From: CAWANP01 sp963783445
GTDB taxonomy: Bacteria > Chloroflexota > Anaerolineae > JAAYZQ01
Assembly: GCA_963783445.1 (NCBI GenBank)
Contig: CAWANP010000002.1
Location: 1,054,001 to 1,118,000, forward strand
Length of the DNA stretch: 64,000 nt
Direction: 5' to 3'
Shown: positions 37,715 through 46,088 of the stretch, in pieces
How the letters are laid out: each line of letters opens with the position of its first letter
Numbering within the stretch: position 1 is the stretch's first letter
The notes under the pieces: model-generated
The model's input: the letters and a program-made list of their open reading frames with translations, nothing else
Database searches by the model: none
Told to the model about the DNA's origin: nothing
Made by a program: the position numbers and the translations under genes

Positions 37715-39108
37715 CCTCCATCAAGCAGGTGCTGGCCGTACCGGCCGTGGGCGCGGGTTACTATGACGACCTGGCCGCCCTTCAGGCCGAACACGTGCCC
37801 CTGCCCTTGAGGTTCACGGTCGCGCCAGTCACGCCCGGCTTCCGTGCGGTACGCGAGGTCGCCGAGGTCGTGTCGGTCGGCCTGGTACTGGATGAGCCCG
37901 CCTCTGGACAAAGCGGCCGTGTTGCCTGGGGCGACTGCGTGGCCGTGGCCTACTCTGCCAAATCTGGCCGCGATCCCGTCTTCCGCGCTGAGACCGGCCT
38001 GGATACCATCCGTCGCGTCGTGGCCCCGGCGCTCCAAGGCCGCGAGCTGACGAGCTTTCGCGCCCTCTCGGCACAGATTGACTCCCTCACCGAGCCCGTC
38101 GAAATCAGCAGACCCACTCCATCTCAGCCTCAGGCTGAGCCCAGACAGGGTTTCTCCCGCCGGGCGCTCATTACCGCGCCAGCCAAGTTGTTGCGCGCGG
38201 CTCAGGAGGAAAGGCCGGCCACAGACACCATCGTGGTCCAACGCCCGCTGCATGCAGCGGTGCGCTATGGCCTCAGCCAGGCTTTGCTCCAGGCGGTGGC
38301 TCTGGACCGTGGGACGACGATGGCTGAGGTCATTGCCTCCGAGTGGGATCTGACCTTGGCGGATGCCCCCATCCCCCTCCACGCCCAGTCGGGCAGTGAG
38401 CGCTACTACAATGCGGAAAAGATGATCGCCCGCCGGATTGCCTCCCTGCCCCATGCCCTTGTGGATGACATTCCCAACCAACTCGGGATGGACGGCACTC
38501 AGCTAACGCGCTATATCCGCTGGCTCTCAGGTAGGATTGGCGAGCTGGGCGGTGAGGACTATCACCCGGTGATCCACCTTGACGTACACGGTGCCCTGGC
38601 CCAGATCTGTGAGGACAAGCTGGGCCGTATGTTGGGACTCCTCTATGCTTGGGAGACTGCGGCCCAACCCTACCAGCTCCGCATCGAGAGCCCCATGGTC
38701 CTGGACAACCGCGCCGCTCAGATTGAAACCATGGCGACGCTGCGCAACTATGTCACACTGCGAAAGATGCGCGTTCAATTGGTGGCCGACGAATGGGCCA
38801 ACACCCTGGAGGATATCTGTGCTTTCGTGGAAGCCGGCGCAGCAGACATGATCCAGATAAAAATGCCGGACCTGGGTGGTATCTACAATAGCGTGCAGGC
38901 GGTGTTGGCCTGCAAAAGAGGCGGTGTGGGCGCCTTCCTGGGCGGAAGCTACATCGAAACGGATCTCTCGGCCCGGGTGTCTGCCCACGTCGCCCTGGCA
39001 GCGCGGCCAGACATCATCATGGCCAAGCCAGGCATGGGAGTGGACGAGGCGATCAGTCTGGTACACAATGAGATGGTACGCACTTTGGCTCAGATCCGGA
39101 GCGCGTAG
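37711..39108 (+). CDS. mal: Methylaspartate ammonia-lyase
   Basis: This protein of about 465 residues matches 3-methylaspartate ammonia-lyase of the enolase superfamily, which interconverts 3-methylaspartate and mesaconate plus ammonia. Conserved blocks are HGDC-like WGDCVAV, YSAKSGRDPVF, HAAVRYGLSQALL, HLDVHG, LRIESPM, LVADEWANT, QIKMPDLGG with the base lysine, and MAKPGMGVDEA. A TTG at 37711 overlapping the upstream TGA (TTGA) is the likely start; an in-frame ATG at 37645 lies inside the Fe-S gene. An insertion of about 45 residues (rich in Pro, Gln and Arg) around 107-150 is longer than in the clostridial enzyme. No glutamate mutase is seen nearby. Confidence 0.88.
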   Translation: MTSIKQVLAVPAVGAGYYDDLAALQAEHVPLPLRFTVAPVTPGFRAVREVAEVVSVGLVLDEPASGQSGRVAWGDCVAVAYSAKSGRDPVFRAETGLDTIRRVVAPALQGRELTSFRALSAQIDSLTEPVEISRPTPSQPQAEPRQGFSRRALITAPAKLLRAAQEERPATDTIVVQRPLHAAVRYGLSQALLQAVALDRGTTMAEVIASEWDLTLADAPIPLHAQSGSERYYNAEKMIARRIASLPHALVDDIPNQLGMDGTQLTRYIRWLSGRIGELGGEDYHPVIHLDVHGALAQICEDKLGRMLGLLYAWETAAQPYQLRIESPMVLDNRAAQIETMATLRNYVTLRKMRVQLVADEWANTLEDICAFVEAGAADMIQIKMPDLGGIYNSVQAVLACKRGGVGAFLGGSYIETDLSARVSAHVALAARPDIIMAKPGMGVDEAISLVHNEMVRTLAQIRSA

Positions 39109-39165
39109 CCTCTCGCAGTTGGGGATGGTATTCCAGGTGGCATTCTCGCTAGGAGGGTGCGAGCC

Positions 39166-39250
39166 CGGCACCGCTGCAAACAGGCGGTACTGGGACGATT
39201 TCTATCGGTTTCAATTTCTAGCACCGGCTCTTTCAGGCCAGTGCGATACA
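39166..39250 (+). repeat. Dispersed repeat R1, copy A
   Basis: The core GCACCGC...GGCGGTAC, followed by GATTTCTATCGGTTTCAA and AGCACCGGCTCTTTCAGG, matches copies at 52735-52822 and 56661-56732. It fills most of the 200-nt gap between the methylaspartate ammonia-lyase and BKACE genes. Confidence 0.75.
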
Positions 39251-39308
39251 GCGAGATCATTAGAGACTTGGCGAGAGAACCACTAAACACTGGCGAGGGT
39301 TCGTAAGC

Positions 39309-40133
39309 ATGAGCAATCTCATCATCACCGTGGCACCTACGGGCAACGTGCCCACCAAAGACCAAAATTCGGCGCTTCCGGTAACACCGCAAGAGATCTC
39401 GGATGTCGCAGTCCGTTGCCGCGAGGCCGGCGCGAGTCTGATCCATATCCACGCCCGCGACGAGCAGAGCCGGCCAACCCTCGATCCAGAGGTCTTTGCT
39501 TGCATTCATGAGCTGATCACCGCGCGTACAGATCTCATCGTCCAGATCTCTACCGGCGGGCGGGCGGGAATGGACCCTGAGCAGCGGGCCGCCGCCGTGC
39601 GCTTGATCCGGCCCGAGATGGCTTCGCTGACCACCGGCTCCATGAACTTTCCCGATCGGGTCTATGCCAATCCTTTCGAGGTCATCGATTACCTGGCCGC
39701 GGCCATGGTGGAAACGAGCACAAAACCCGAGATGGAGGTCTTTGAACCCGGCATGATCGCCAACGCGCTGCTGCTGGCAAAGAAAGGACTGGCCGCGGCT
39801 CCCTTTCACTTTGATTTTGTGCTCGGCATCCCAGGATCATTGCCGGCCACGCCCAAAAACCTGCTGTTCCTGAGCGAGTCGATCCCGCCGGGCTCGACCT
39901 GGACGGTGGCGGGGGCTGGCCGCTGGCAACTGCCAATGGCCGCCCTGGCCATAGTCATGGGCGGTCACGTACGCGTGGGCCTGGAGGACAACCTCTACTA
40001 TCGCAAGGGAGAACTGGCCACCAACGAGCAGCTAGTGGCCCGTGTCGCGCGCCTGGCGGCCGAACTGGGCCGGCCAGTGGCCACGCCCGGCGAGGCGCGG
40101 CAGATCCTGGGTCTGGCCCAGGTGGAACCATGA
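39309..40133 (+). CDS. Beta-keto acid cleavage enzyme (BKACE, DUF849)
   Basis: This 274-residue TIM-barrel enzyme of the BKACE family condenses a beta-keto acid with acetyl-CoA to give acetoacetate and a new CoA thioester. The zinc-binding HIHARD (H46 and H48) is present, with STGGRAGM and a C-terminal VRVGLEDN motif carrying the catalytic glutamate region. Known members cleave 3-keto-5-aminohexanoate or dehydrocarnitine; the second reaction would yield betainyl-CoA and so connect to MttB chemistry. The specific substrate is not determined by sequence. Its stop overlaps the start of the class III aminotransferase by 4 nt (ATGA). Confidence 0.88.
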   Translation: MSNLIITVAPTGNVPTKDQNSALPVTPQEISDVAVRCREAGASLIHIHARDEQSRPTLDPEVFACIHELITARTDLIVQISTGGRAGMDPEQRAAAVRLIRPEMASLTTGSMNFPDRVYANPFEVIDYLAAAMVETSTKPEMEVFEPGMIANALLLAKKGLAAAPFHFDFVLGIPGSLPATPKNLLFLSESIPPGSTWTVAGAGRWQLPMAALAIVMGGHVRVGLEDNLYYRKGELATNEQLVARVARLAAELGRPVATPGEARQILGLAQVEP

Positions 40134-41465
40134 GCGGGCACGTTTTCCATCGCCGCCTGGAACACGACTATCCAGTTGTCCAGCGTGGTGAGGGCGTCTA
40201 CCTGTACGACACCGCCGGCCGGCAGTATCTGGATGCCGCTGGCGGCGCGCTGGTGGTCAACCTTGGCCACGGGGTGACCGAGATCGTCGAGGCGCTGGCG
40301 AACCAGGCACAGCAGGTGGCCTTTGCCCATGGTACCCAGTTCACCAGCGATGCCCTGGAGACCTATGCCGGGGCACTGGGCCAGGTCTCTCCGATTCCCG
40401 AGCCCTGGGTCTACTTGGTGTCCGGCGGATCCGAGGCCATGGAAACAGCGCTCAAGTTGGCCCGGCAGGTCTGTGTTTCCCGTGGAGAGCCGGGGCGCTC
40501 CAAGATCATCGCCCGCTGGGGTGGTTATCACGGCTCGACCCTGGGTGCGCTGTCGGTCTCGGGTCGTACGCCCCTGCGCACAGCCTATGCGCCGCTTCTG
40601 TTGGATGTGGCCCACATCCCGCCAGCCTATTGCTACCGCTGTCCCTTTGGCCAGGCCTACCCGGACTGCGGCATAGCCTGCGCCGGTGCCCTGGAGGCAG
40701 AGATCCTTCGTCAGGGGCCGGAAACCGTAATGGCCTTTATCGGGGAACCGGTGGTCGGCGCGACCCTGGCCGCCGTGGTGCCCCCTCCGGAATACTGGCC
40801 CCGCGTGCGCGAGATCTGCGACCGCTATGGCGTGTTGCTCATCGCCGACGAAGTGATGACCGGCTTCGGCCGGACCGGGCGCTGGTTTGGCGTGGATCAT
40901 TGGGATGTCATACCTGACGTCCTGGTAACCGCCAAGGGTGCCAGCAGCGGCTACTACCCGCTGGGCCTGGTTCTGTGCAGCGGGGAAATCGTAACGGAAA
41001 TTCGCCACGGCTCGGGCGGTTTCGCCCATGGCTTCACCTACGCCAATGGCGTATTGGGCGCGGCCGTTGCCCTGGCCGTGCTCCGCTATCTGCGCGCTCA
41101 TGATCTTGTCTCTCGCAGCGCCGCCATGGGTGACTACCTGCTGGATCAACTCGAATCCCTGCGTGAATCTGTCTGCTGTCGGCGATGTCCGCGGCTTGGG
41201 CCTGATGGCAGGCGTGGAGCTGGTCGCAGACAGGCAGAGCCGCCGACCCTATCCCCGCGCGGAGAGGATCGCCGAACGAGTTCAGGCCGCCTGCATGGCC
41301 CGCGGCCTGAACGTCTACGTCGGTACCGGACTCGCGGATGGACAGGATGGGGACGCCATCCTGGTCGGACCCCCTTTCGTCATCACAGATGCCCAGGTAG
41401 ACGAGATCGCGATTCGCTTGCGCGACGCCATTGCCGAGGTGACTGGCCCTCCGCCGCTTTCATAA
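40130..41465 (+). CDS. Class III aminotransferase, frameshifted near C-terminus
   Basis: This PLP aminotransferase of about 445 residues is from the GABA/ornithine/beta-alanine class III family. It has VSGGSEAMETALKLAR, WGGYHGSTLGALS, ADEVMTGFGRTG and the PLP lysine in VTAKGASSGYYPLG. The frame changes near 41165 and continues as LSAVGDVRGLGLMAGVEL to 41465. A CYRCPFGQAYPDCGIAC insertion is characteristic of one subfamily. It is coupled to BKACE by ATGA. Together they would suit degradation of an aminated beta-keto acid; that is inference. Confidence 0.84.
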
Positions 41466-41483
41466 CGAACCGTCGGCCACGTC

Positions 41484-41503
41484 ATTCCCGCGCAGGCGGG
41501 AAT
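41484..41503 (+). repeat. REP-like hairpin repeat
   Basis: ATTCCCGC and GCGGGAAT pair around GCAG. The flanks (GTC before and CCATG after) match a palindromic repeat type common in many bacterial genomes. It follows the aminotransferase stop. Confidence 0.6.
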
Positions 41504-41605
41504 CCATGCTACCAGCAGCCACAGTGTCCCCGCGACGGCAACCTGGAGCATTGAAACACGATGACCCATCATATGACTCCGCCCTGCCTCCCCAAGACCG
41601 GTCCC

Positions 41606-41634
41606 TTGCTCTGCCCCAGCCTTTGAAGTATAAT
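41606..41634 (+). promoter_or_regulatory. Promoter upstream of mttB10
   Basis: TTGCTC (41606-41611), a 17-nt spacer and TATAAT (41629-41634) lie 32 nt before the start codon at 41667. A strong ribosome site (GGAAGGAGAG) follows. This indicates an independent transcript for the last mttB. Confidence 0.65.
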
Positions 41635-41666
41635 TCCCTGGCCCAAAGCGGAAGGAGAGTGATACA

Positions 41667-43097
41667 ATGACGATTGACACCCTGGCAGTTCCCCGTCTGG
41701 CAATGCTCAGCCGTGAGCAGTGCGAGGTCGTGCACCGCGCATCCCTGGAGATCCTGAGACGCACCGGTGTGCGCATCCATCACGACGGAGCTCTGGCCCT
41801 CCTGGGCCAGACCGACGCCCTCATCACCGACACAAACCTGGTCCGCTTTCCGGCTGGCCTGGTAGAGTGGGCCGTGAAGCAGGCGCCCTCCCGGGTCGCG
41901 CTCTGCAGCCGGGGCAGCGATCAAGTTGCTGTTCCCCTCGAGGGCAGGCAGGTCAGTTTTGGCCCCGGCTCCGATTGTCCCAACTATCTCGATCCCCGCA
42001 CCGGGCAGCATCGCTCGTTCACGGTCGCCGACGTCGTGGATGCCATCCACGTCGTGGATGCCCTGCCTGAGTTGGGTTTCTGCATGTCCATGGGCATCCC
42101 CTCTGACTGGACGACCGCCAATGCCTACCGCCTGCAGTTTTCGCTGATGCTGGAGCATACCACCAAGCCCATCGTCTTTGTCTGCGACGACCGGGCCGAC
42201 TGCGAAGCCATCGCTGCCATGGCCGCCGTCGCCTGCCGGGCGGGATGGAGTCCTTGCGACTGAATCCCACGCTGCTCCTCTACTCGGAGCCAACGACTCC
42301 GCTTTCGCACTCTGAAACGGCTACCGGCAAGCTGCTGTACATGGCCCAGCAGGCCTTGCCCATCGTCCATTCCCCGGCGCCCATGATGGGCGGCACGGCG
42401 CCCGTGACCCTGGCCGGTGGGCTGGCTCTGGGCAACGCCGAGGTCCTATCCAGCCTGGTCCTGCACCAGCTCGTACGACCCGGCGCTCCCTTTGTCTATG
42501 GCAGCGGGCTGCATCACATGGACATGAAAACCACCATCAGCGTTTACGGCGCTCCCGAGTTTCAATTGGCCCGGGTTGCCGTGGCCGAGATGGGCCGGTA
42601 CTACGGCCTGCCAACCTGGGGCTATGCCGGCCACTCCGATAGCTGTAGCATGGACGAGCAGGCCGCGGCCGACGCTGCATTCTCGGTCCTGGTCGCGCTG
42701 CTGGCAGGCAGGAAACCTGGTCCACGACGTCGGCTACCTGGAGGCGGGCCTGACGACTTCCCCCGAGATGATCGTCTTCACGGCTGAAATGATCTCAATG
42801 ATGCGTACCTTCATGAGCGGCGTTTCCTTGGACGCCGAGTCACTGGCCTTGGAGGCAATCCACCAGGTCGGGCCGGGCGGTGATTTCCTGACAGCCCGGC
42901 ACACCCTGAAGCATTTTCGCGATTTGTGGCAGCCTGATCTCCTCGACCGGCGCCGGGCCGACGATTGGGTGGCCGCTGGCAGCAAGAGGCTCGGCCAGCG
43001 GCTCCGCGACAAAACAGTGGCCATCATGCAAGAGCACAAGCCGGACCCACTGCCAACAGGCCAGCGCGAGGAGATTGCCCATATTCTCAGAAGCTAG
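41667..43097 (+). CDS. MttB-family corrinoid methyltransferase 10 (frameshifted twice)
   Basis: The protein is MttB-like over its whole reconstructed length of about 476 residues. Segment 1 has FGPGSDCPN and MSMGIPSDW. The frame shifts near 42243 to give LLLYSEPTTPLSHS and ISVYGAPEF with SDSCSMDEQAAADAA, and again near 42713 to give NLVHDVGYLEAG and GPGGDFL..HTLKHF. It has no amber codon in the reconstruction. It has its own promoter and is followed by a repeat and the MmgE/PrpD gene. The shifts resemble one-base errors and there is no other damage. Confidence 0.82.
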
Positions 43098-43103
43098 AAG
43101 ACC

Positions 43104-43200
43104 GGCTAGACAAGGTCTCCGACCGCCGCCGGAGCGGGAGGGCCGCCCCTTGTTCGGCAAGGTCTCCGACCGCCGCCGATTGGGCTCCGTCACAGACCTT
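43104..43200 (+). repeat. Two copies of the GGTCTCCGACCGCCGCCG repeat before mmgE
   Basis: GGTCTCCGACCGCCGCCG occurs at 43114 and 43161, 47 bp apart. The second copy leads into GACCTTCGCCCATCAAGG. The same repeat and a similar end form the array at 44600-44760, so homologous repeats lie on both sides of the gene between. Confidence 0.8.
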
Positions 43201-43241
43201 CGCCCATCAAGGGGCCATTACCCAACAGCGAGGCAAACATC

Positions 43242-44585
43242 ATGAACGGCAACGAACTTGTAGCACGCTTCGTAGGTGACATAACCTGGGACAAGCTGCC
43301 ACCTTCAGCACAGCGCGCAGCCCGCATGACCCTGCTGGACTCGCTGGGCGCGACGCTGGCTGGCACGCTAACACCCGTCAGCCGCATTACCGCCGAGTAC
43401 GCCGCGGAGACATGGCCCGGTGAAGAGTCGACGATCCTGCTCCATGGGCGGCGCGCCTCAGCCATCGGTGCCGCCTTTGCCAACGGCTATGCTGCTAACG
43501 GCGTGGACATTGACGACTGTGCCCTGTACACCAAGGGCCATCCTGGCGCGCAGATCTTCCCCACCGCGCTGGCTCTGGGCGAGGCGCTGGCGGCAAGCGG
43601 GCCCAAGATGCTCACGGCCATGGTCGCCGGCTACGAAGTCGCCCATCGAACTGCCCGCATCTGGCACGCCACCCACGACGTCTACCAGGCATGTGGCTCC
43701 TGGGGCTCAGTGGCCTGTGCGGCCGTGGCTGCCCACCTCTTGGAACTCAGCCCTGACCACATACGCCACGCCCTGGGCATCGCCGGCTACCACGCGCCCA
43801 ACCTGCCCATGATGCGCGACATTGACGATCCGGCCATGGTCAAGCACGGCATTGGCTGGGGGGCGATGACCGGCATCACGGCCGCCCAACTGGCGGCAAG
43901 GGGCTTCACCGGCGTACCCAGTGTCCTGGGCCTGCAGGAGTACAGCGACTGGGTCGGAGACATCGGACAGACCTACATCATGGCCGGCGGCGTCGCCTGG
44001 AAAGGCTATGCCTGCTGTGCCTGGAATCACGCGGCGATGAAGGGGGCGGAGCAACTGGTTGCCACGCACGGAATCGACGTGGCCGAGATCGCCCGCGTGT
44101 ACGTCGAGGCGCCCCACCAAACAGTCCGCTTGGGAACAGAGCTTCCGACCACGACCGAAGAAGCGCAGTTCAGCCTCGCCTGGCCCTTGGCGGCCCTCTT
44201 GGTTGACGGAGAGGTAGGTCCGGCCCAGGTTTTGGAGCATCGTTTCGGGGATTTGCAGATACGCAGCCTGGCCGAAAAGATCGAACTCGTGGAAGCCGGT
44301 GATCTGAACGAACTCAGCCGCCTGCTCCAGAAGGGGGATCCCAGGGGCAAGTATGCGGCCCGCGTGACCATCACCCTGCGCGATGGAACCATCCACGAAT
44401 CGGGCATGGTCGAGGGCAACATCAACTACCCCCAGCAGGGCTGGGATGAGGAGCGACTCGCAGAGAAATTCCGCTGGCTTGCCGGCCAGGTCCTGGCTGA
44501 GAGTCAGGTCGACGAGTTGGTGGAGATGGTTTGGGCCTTTGATCAGGTAGGGGACGTGCGCCAGTTCGCTCGGCTGCTGGCCTGA
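43242..44585 (+). CDS. MmgE/PrpD family protein
   Basis: This 447-residue protein belongs to the MmgE/PrpD family (2-methylcitrate dehydratase-like and related hydratase or isomerase folds such as aconitate-type enzymes). Conserved segments include DSLGATLAG at about 30, NGYAANGVDIDD, KGHPGAQIFPTALALGE and GSWGSVACAAVAAHLL. Length is normal. Family members act on small di- or tricarboxylic acids. Here it may dehydrate or isomerise a product related to the mesaconate/methylaspartate chemistry encoded upstream; that is context only. Repeats flank it on both sides. Confidence 0.85.
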   Translation: MNGNELVARFVGDITWDKLPPSAQRAARMTLLDSLGATLAGTLTPVSRITAEYAAETWPGEESTILLHGRRASAIGAAFANGYAANGVDIDDCALYTKGHPGAQIFPTALALGEALAASGPKMLTAMVAGYEVAHRTARIWHATHDVYQACGSWGSVACAAVAAHLLELSPDHIRHALGIAGYHAPNLPMMRDIDDPAMVKHGIGWGAMTGITAAQLAARGFTGVPSVLGLQEYSDWVGDIGQTYIMAGGVAWKGYACCAWNHAAMKGAEQLVATHGIDVAEIARVYVEAPHQTVRLGTELPTTTEEAQFSLAWPLAALLVDGEVGPAQVLEHRFGDLQIRSLAEKIELVEAGDLNELSRLLQKGDPRGKYAARVTITLRDGTIHESGMVEGNINYPQQGWDEERLAEKFRWLAGQVLAESQVDELVEMVWAFDQVGDVRQFARLLA

Positions 44586-44599
44586 TCCGGACCCCACCA

Positions 44600-44771
44600 G
44601 TTCGGCCAGGTCTCCGACCGCCGCCGGAGTGCGTACCCACTGGTTCGGCCAGGTCTCTGACCGCCGCCGGAGCGTGCACCTATCTGTTCGGCCAGGTCTC
44701 CGACCGCCGCTGGAGTGCGTATCCACTGGTTTGGCCAGGTCTCCGACCGCCGCCGATTAGAGACCTTTGCC
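44600..44771 (+). repeat. Four-copy 43-bp tandem repeat before the alcohol dehydrogenase gene
   Basis: Units start at 44600, 44643, 44686 and 44729, an exact 43-bp period. Each has GTT(C/T)GGCCAGGTCTC followed by GACCGCCGC, with CTCCG and CGGAG able to pair. The last unit runs into AGAGACCTTTGCCCGTCA, similar to the end of the repeats before mmgE. Confidence 0.88.
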
Positions 44772-44801
44772 CGTCAGGACCGTATAACACAGGAGGATCA
44801 A

Positions 44802-45836
44802 ATGAAAGCCGTTCAACTGGTTGAAATAGGGAAACCACTGGAACTCCGGGAACTGCCGCTGCCGCAGGTAGGCGAGAGGGACGTCCTCGTACGGGTCAAG
44901 GCCGCCGGCATCTGCCACTCGGACGTCCATTACCAGGCCGGCACCTCGCCGGTAGGCGCTCTTCCCCAGACGCTGGGCCACGAGATCGCCGGCATCGTCC
45001 AAGAAGTGGGGGCTCAAGTAAGCGCTGTATCCGTGGGTGATAGGGTATGCCTGCACTACCTGGTGACCTGCGGCGAGTGTGGCTACTGCCGCACAGGCAA
45101 CGAACAATTCTGCTCCCAGGGCGAAATGCTGGGCAAGGATCGTGACGGCGGTTATGCCGAATACATCGTCGTTCCGGCCCGCAACGCGGTTCGGCTTCCC
45201 GACGAGATATCCTTTGAGGCTGGCGCGGTGCTGATGTGCTCGTCCTCCACATCCTTCCACGCCCTACGCAAGGCACGGCTGCAGCCTGGCGAAACAGTTG
45301 CCGTCTTTGGCGCCGGTGGGCTGGGTATTTCGGCCATCCAGCTAGCTCGGGCTTTTGGCGCGCTGCAGGTCTACGCCGTCGACATCAACCAGGAAAAACT
45401 CGATCTGGCAGGGGCCTGCGGGGCCACCCCGGTGAACGCTGCGCAGGCGGATCCCGTGGCCCAGATCATGGATCTCACCAGTGGCAGGGGCGTGGACGTT
45501 GCTCTGGAACTCATCGGACTGCCCGAGACGATGGAGCAGGCAGTGCGCTCCCTGGGCGTCCTGGGCCGGGCAGTGATGGTTGGCATCGCCGCTGAACCCT
45601 TCAAGATAGACTCCTATCGAGAACTCTTGGCCAAAGAGGCCGAGGTCATTGGCTGCTCCGACCATCTGCTCTGGGAGCTGCCTCTGCTGGTCGAGTTTGT
45701 GAAACAGGGGACCCTTGACCTCTCGAACGTGGTAGCGCGAACGGTTCCTCTGCAAGCCGGAGCCATCAATGCGACGATGGATCAATTGCATCTCTTTGGC
45801 GGCGAGGTGCGCACGGTAATCACGCCCTGGCATTGA
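44802..45836 (+). CDS. Zinc-dependent alcohol dehydrogenase (MDR family)
   Basis: This 344-residue medium-chain dehydrogenase has catalytic zinc ligands C38 (AGICHSD) and H60-E61 (GHE), a structural zinc site C90, C93, C96, C104, and the coenzyme loop FGAGGLGISA near 169-178. The ATG at 44802 has AGGAGG at 44791-44796. It is a cytosolic NAD(P)-dependent alcohol/polyol/threonine-type dehydrogenase whose substrate cannot be assigned. It closes the methyltransferase island. Confidence 0.9.
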   Translation: MKAVQLVEIGKPLELRELPLPQVGERDVLVRVKAAGICHSDVHYQAGTSPVGALPQTLGHEIAGIVQEVGAQVSAVSVGDRVCLHYLVTCGECGYCRTGNEQFCSQGEMLGKDRDGGYAEYIVVPARNAVRLPDEISFEAGAVLMCSSSTSFHALRKARLQPGETVAVFGAGGLGISAIQLARAFGALQVYAVDINQEKLDLAGACGATPVNAAQADPVAQIMDLTSGRGVDVALELIGLPETMEQAVRSLGVLGRAVMVGIAAEPFKIDSYRELLAKEAEVIGCSDHLLWELPLLVEFVKQGTLDLSNVVARTVPLQAGAINATMDQLHLFGGEVRTVITPWH

Positions 45837-45899
45837 GCATCCCACTCGCTCGCATCGGGTCCGTACCCCGGTGCTAAACGCAAAGGCGAGCAGAAACAA

Positions 45900-46032
45900 G
45901 ATCCTGTCATTCTGAACAAGAGGATCACCCTTCTCTGCTCAAGCCAGGCCTGCGCTGAGCTCAGTCGAAGCGTCCGTGACCTGACGGTTTCTGCTCGACC
46001 AGTGCCAGGGATCAGGCTACCGACCTGATCCC
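45900..46032 (+). repeat. Repeat fragment and 9-bp inverted repeat before the peptidase gene
   Basis: GTCATTCTGAACAAGAGGAT and GCGCTGAGCTCAGTCGAAG resemble common dispersed bacterial repeats. GGGATCAGG (46008-46016) and CCTGATCCC (46024-46032) form a perfect hairpin with no T-tract. No gene is visible in this gap. Confidence 0.5.
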
Positions 46033-46088
46033 AGCGGCCAGAATACTCATATCTGTGGTGTGAAATGGAATCGGGGAGTTAATGCATA

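Noticed and set aside
3528..43097. Pyrrolysine-containing MttB proteins
   Set aside because: None of the ten frames, including the reconstructed ones, has an in-frame TAG in the family core, and no pylS, pylT or pylBCD genes are seen.
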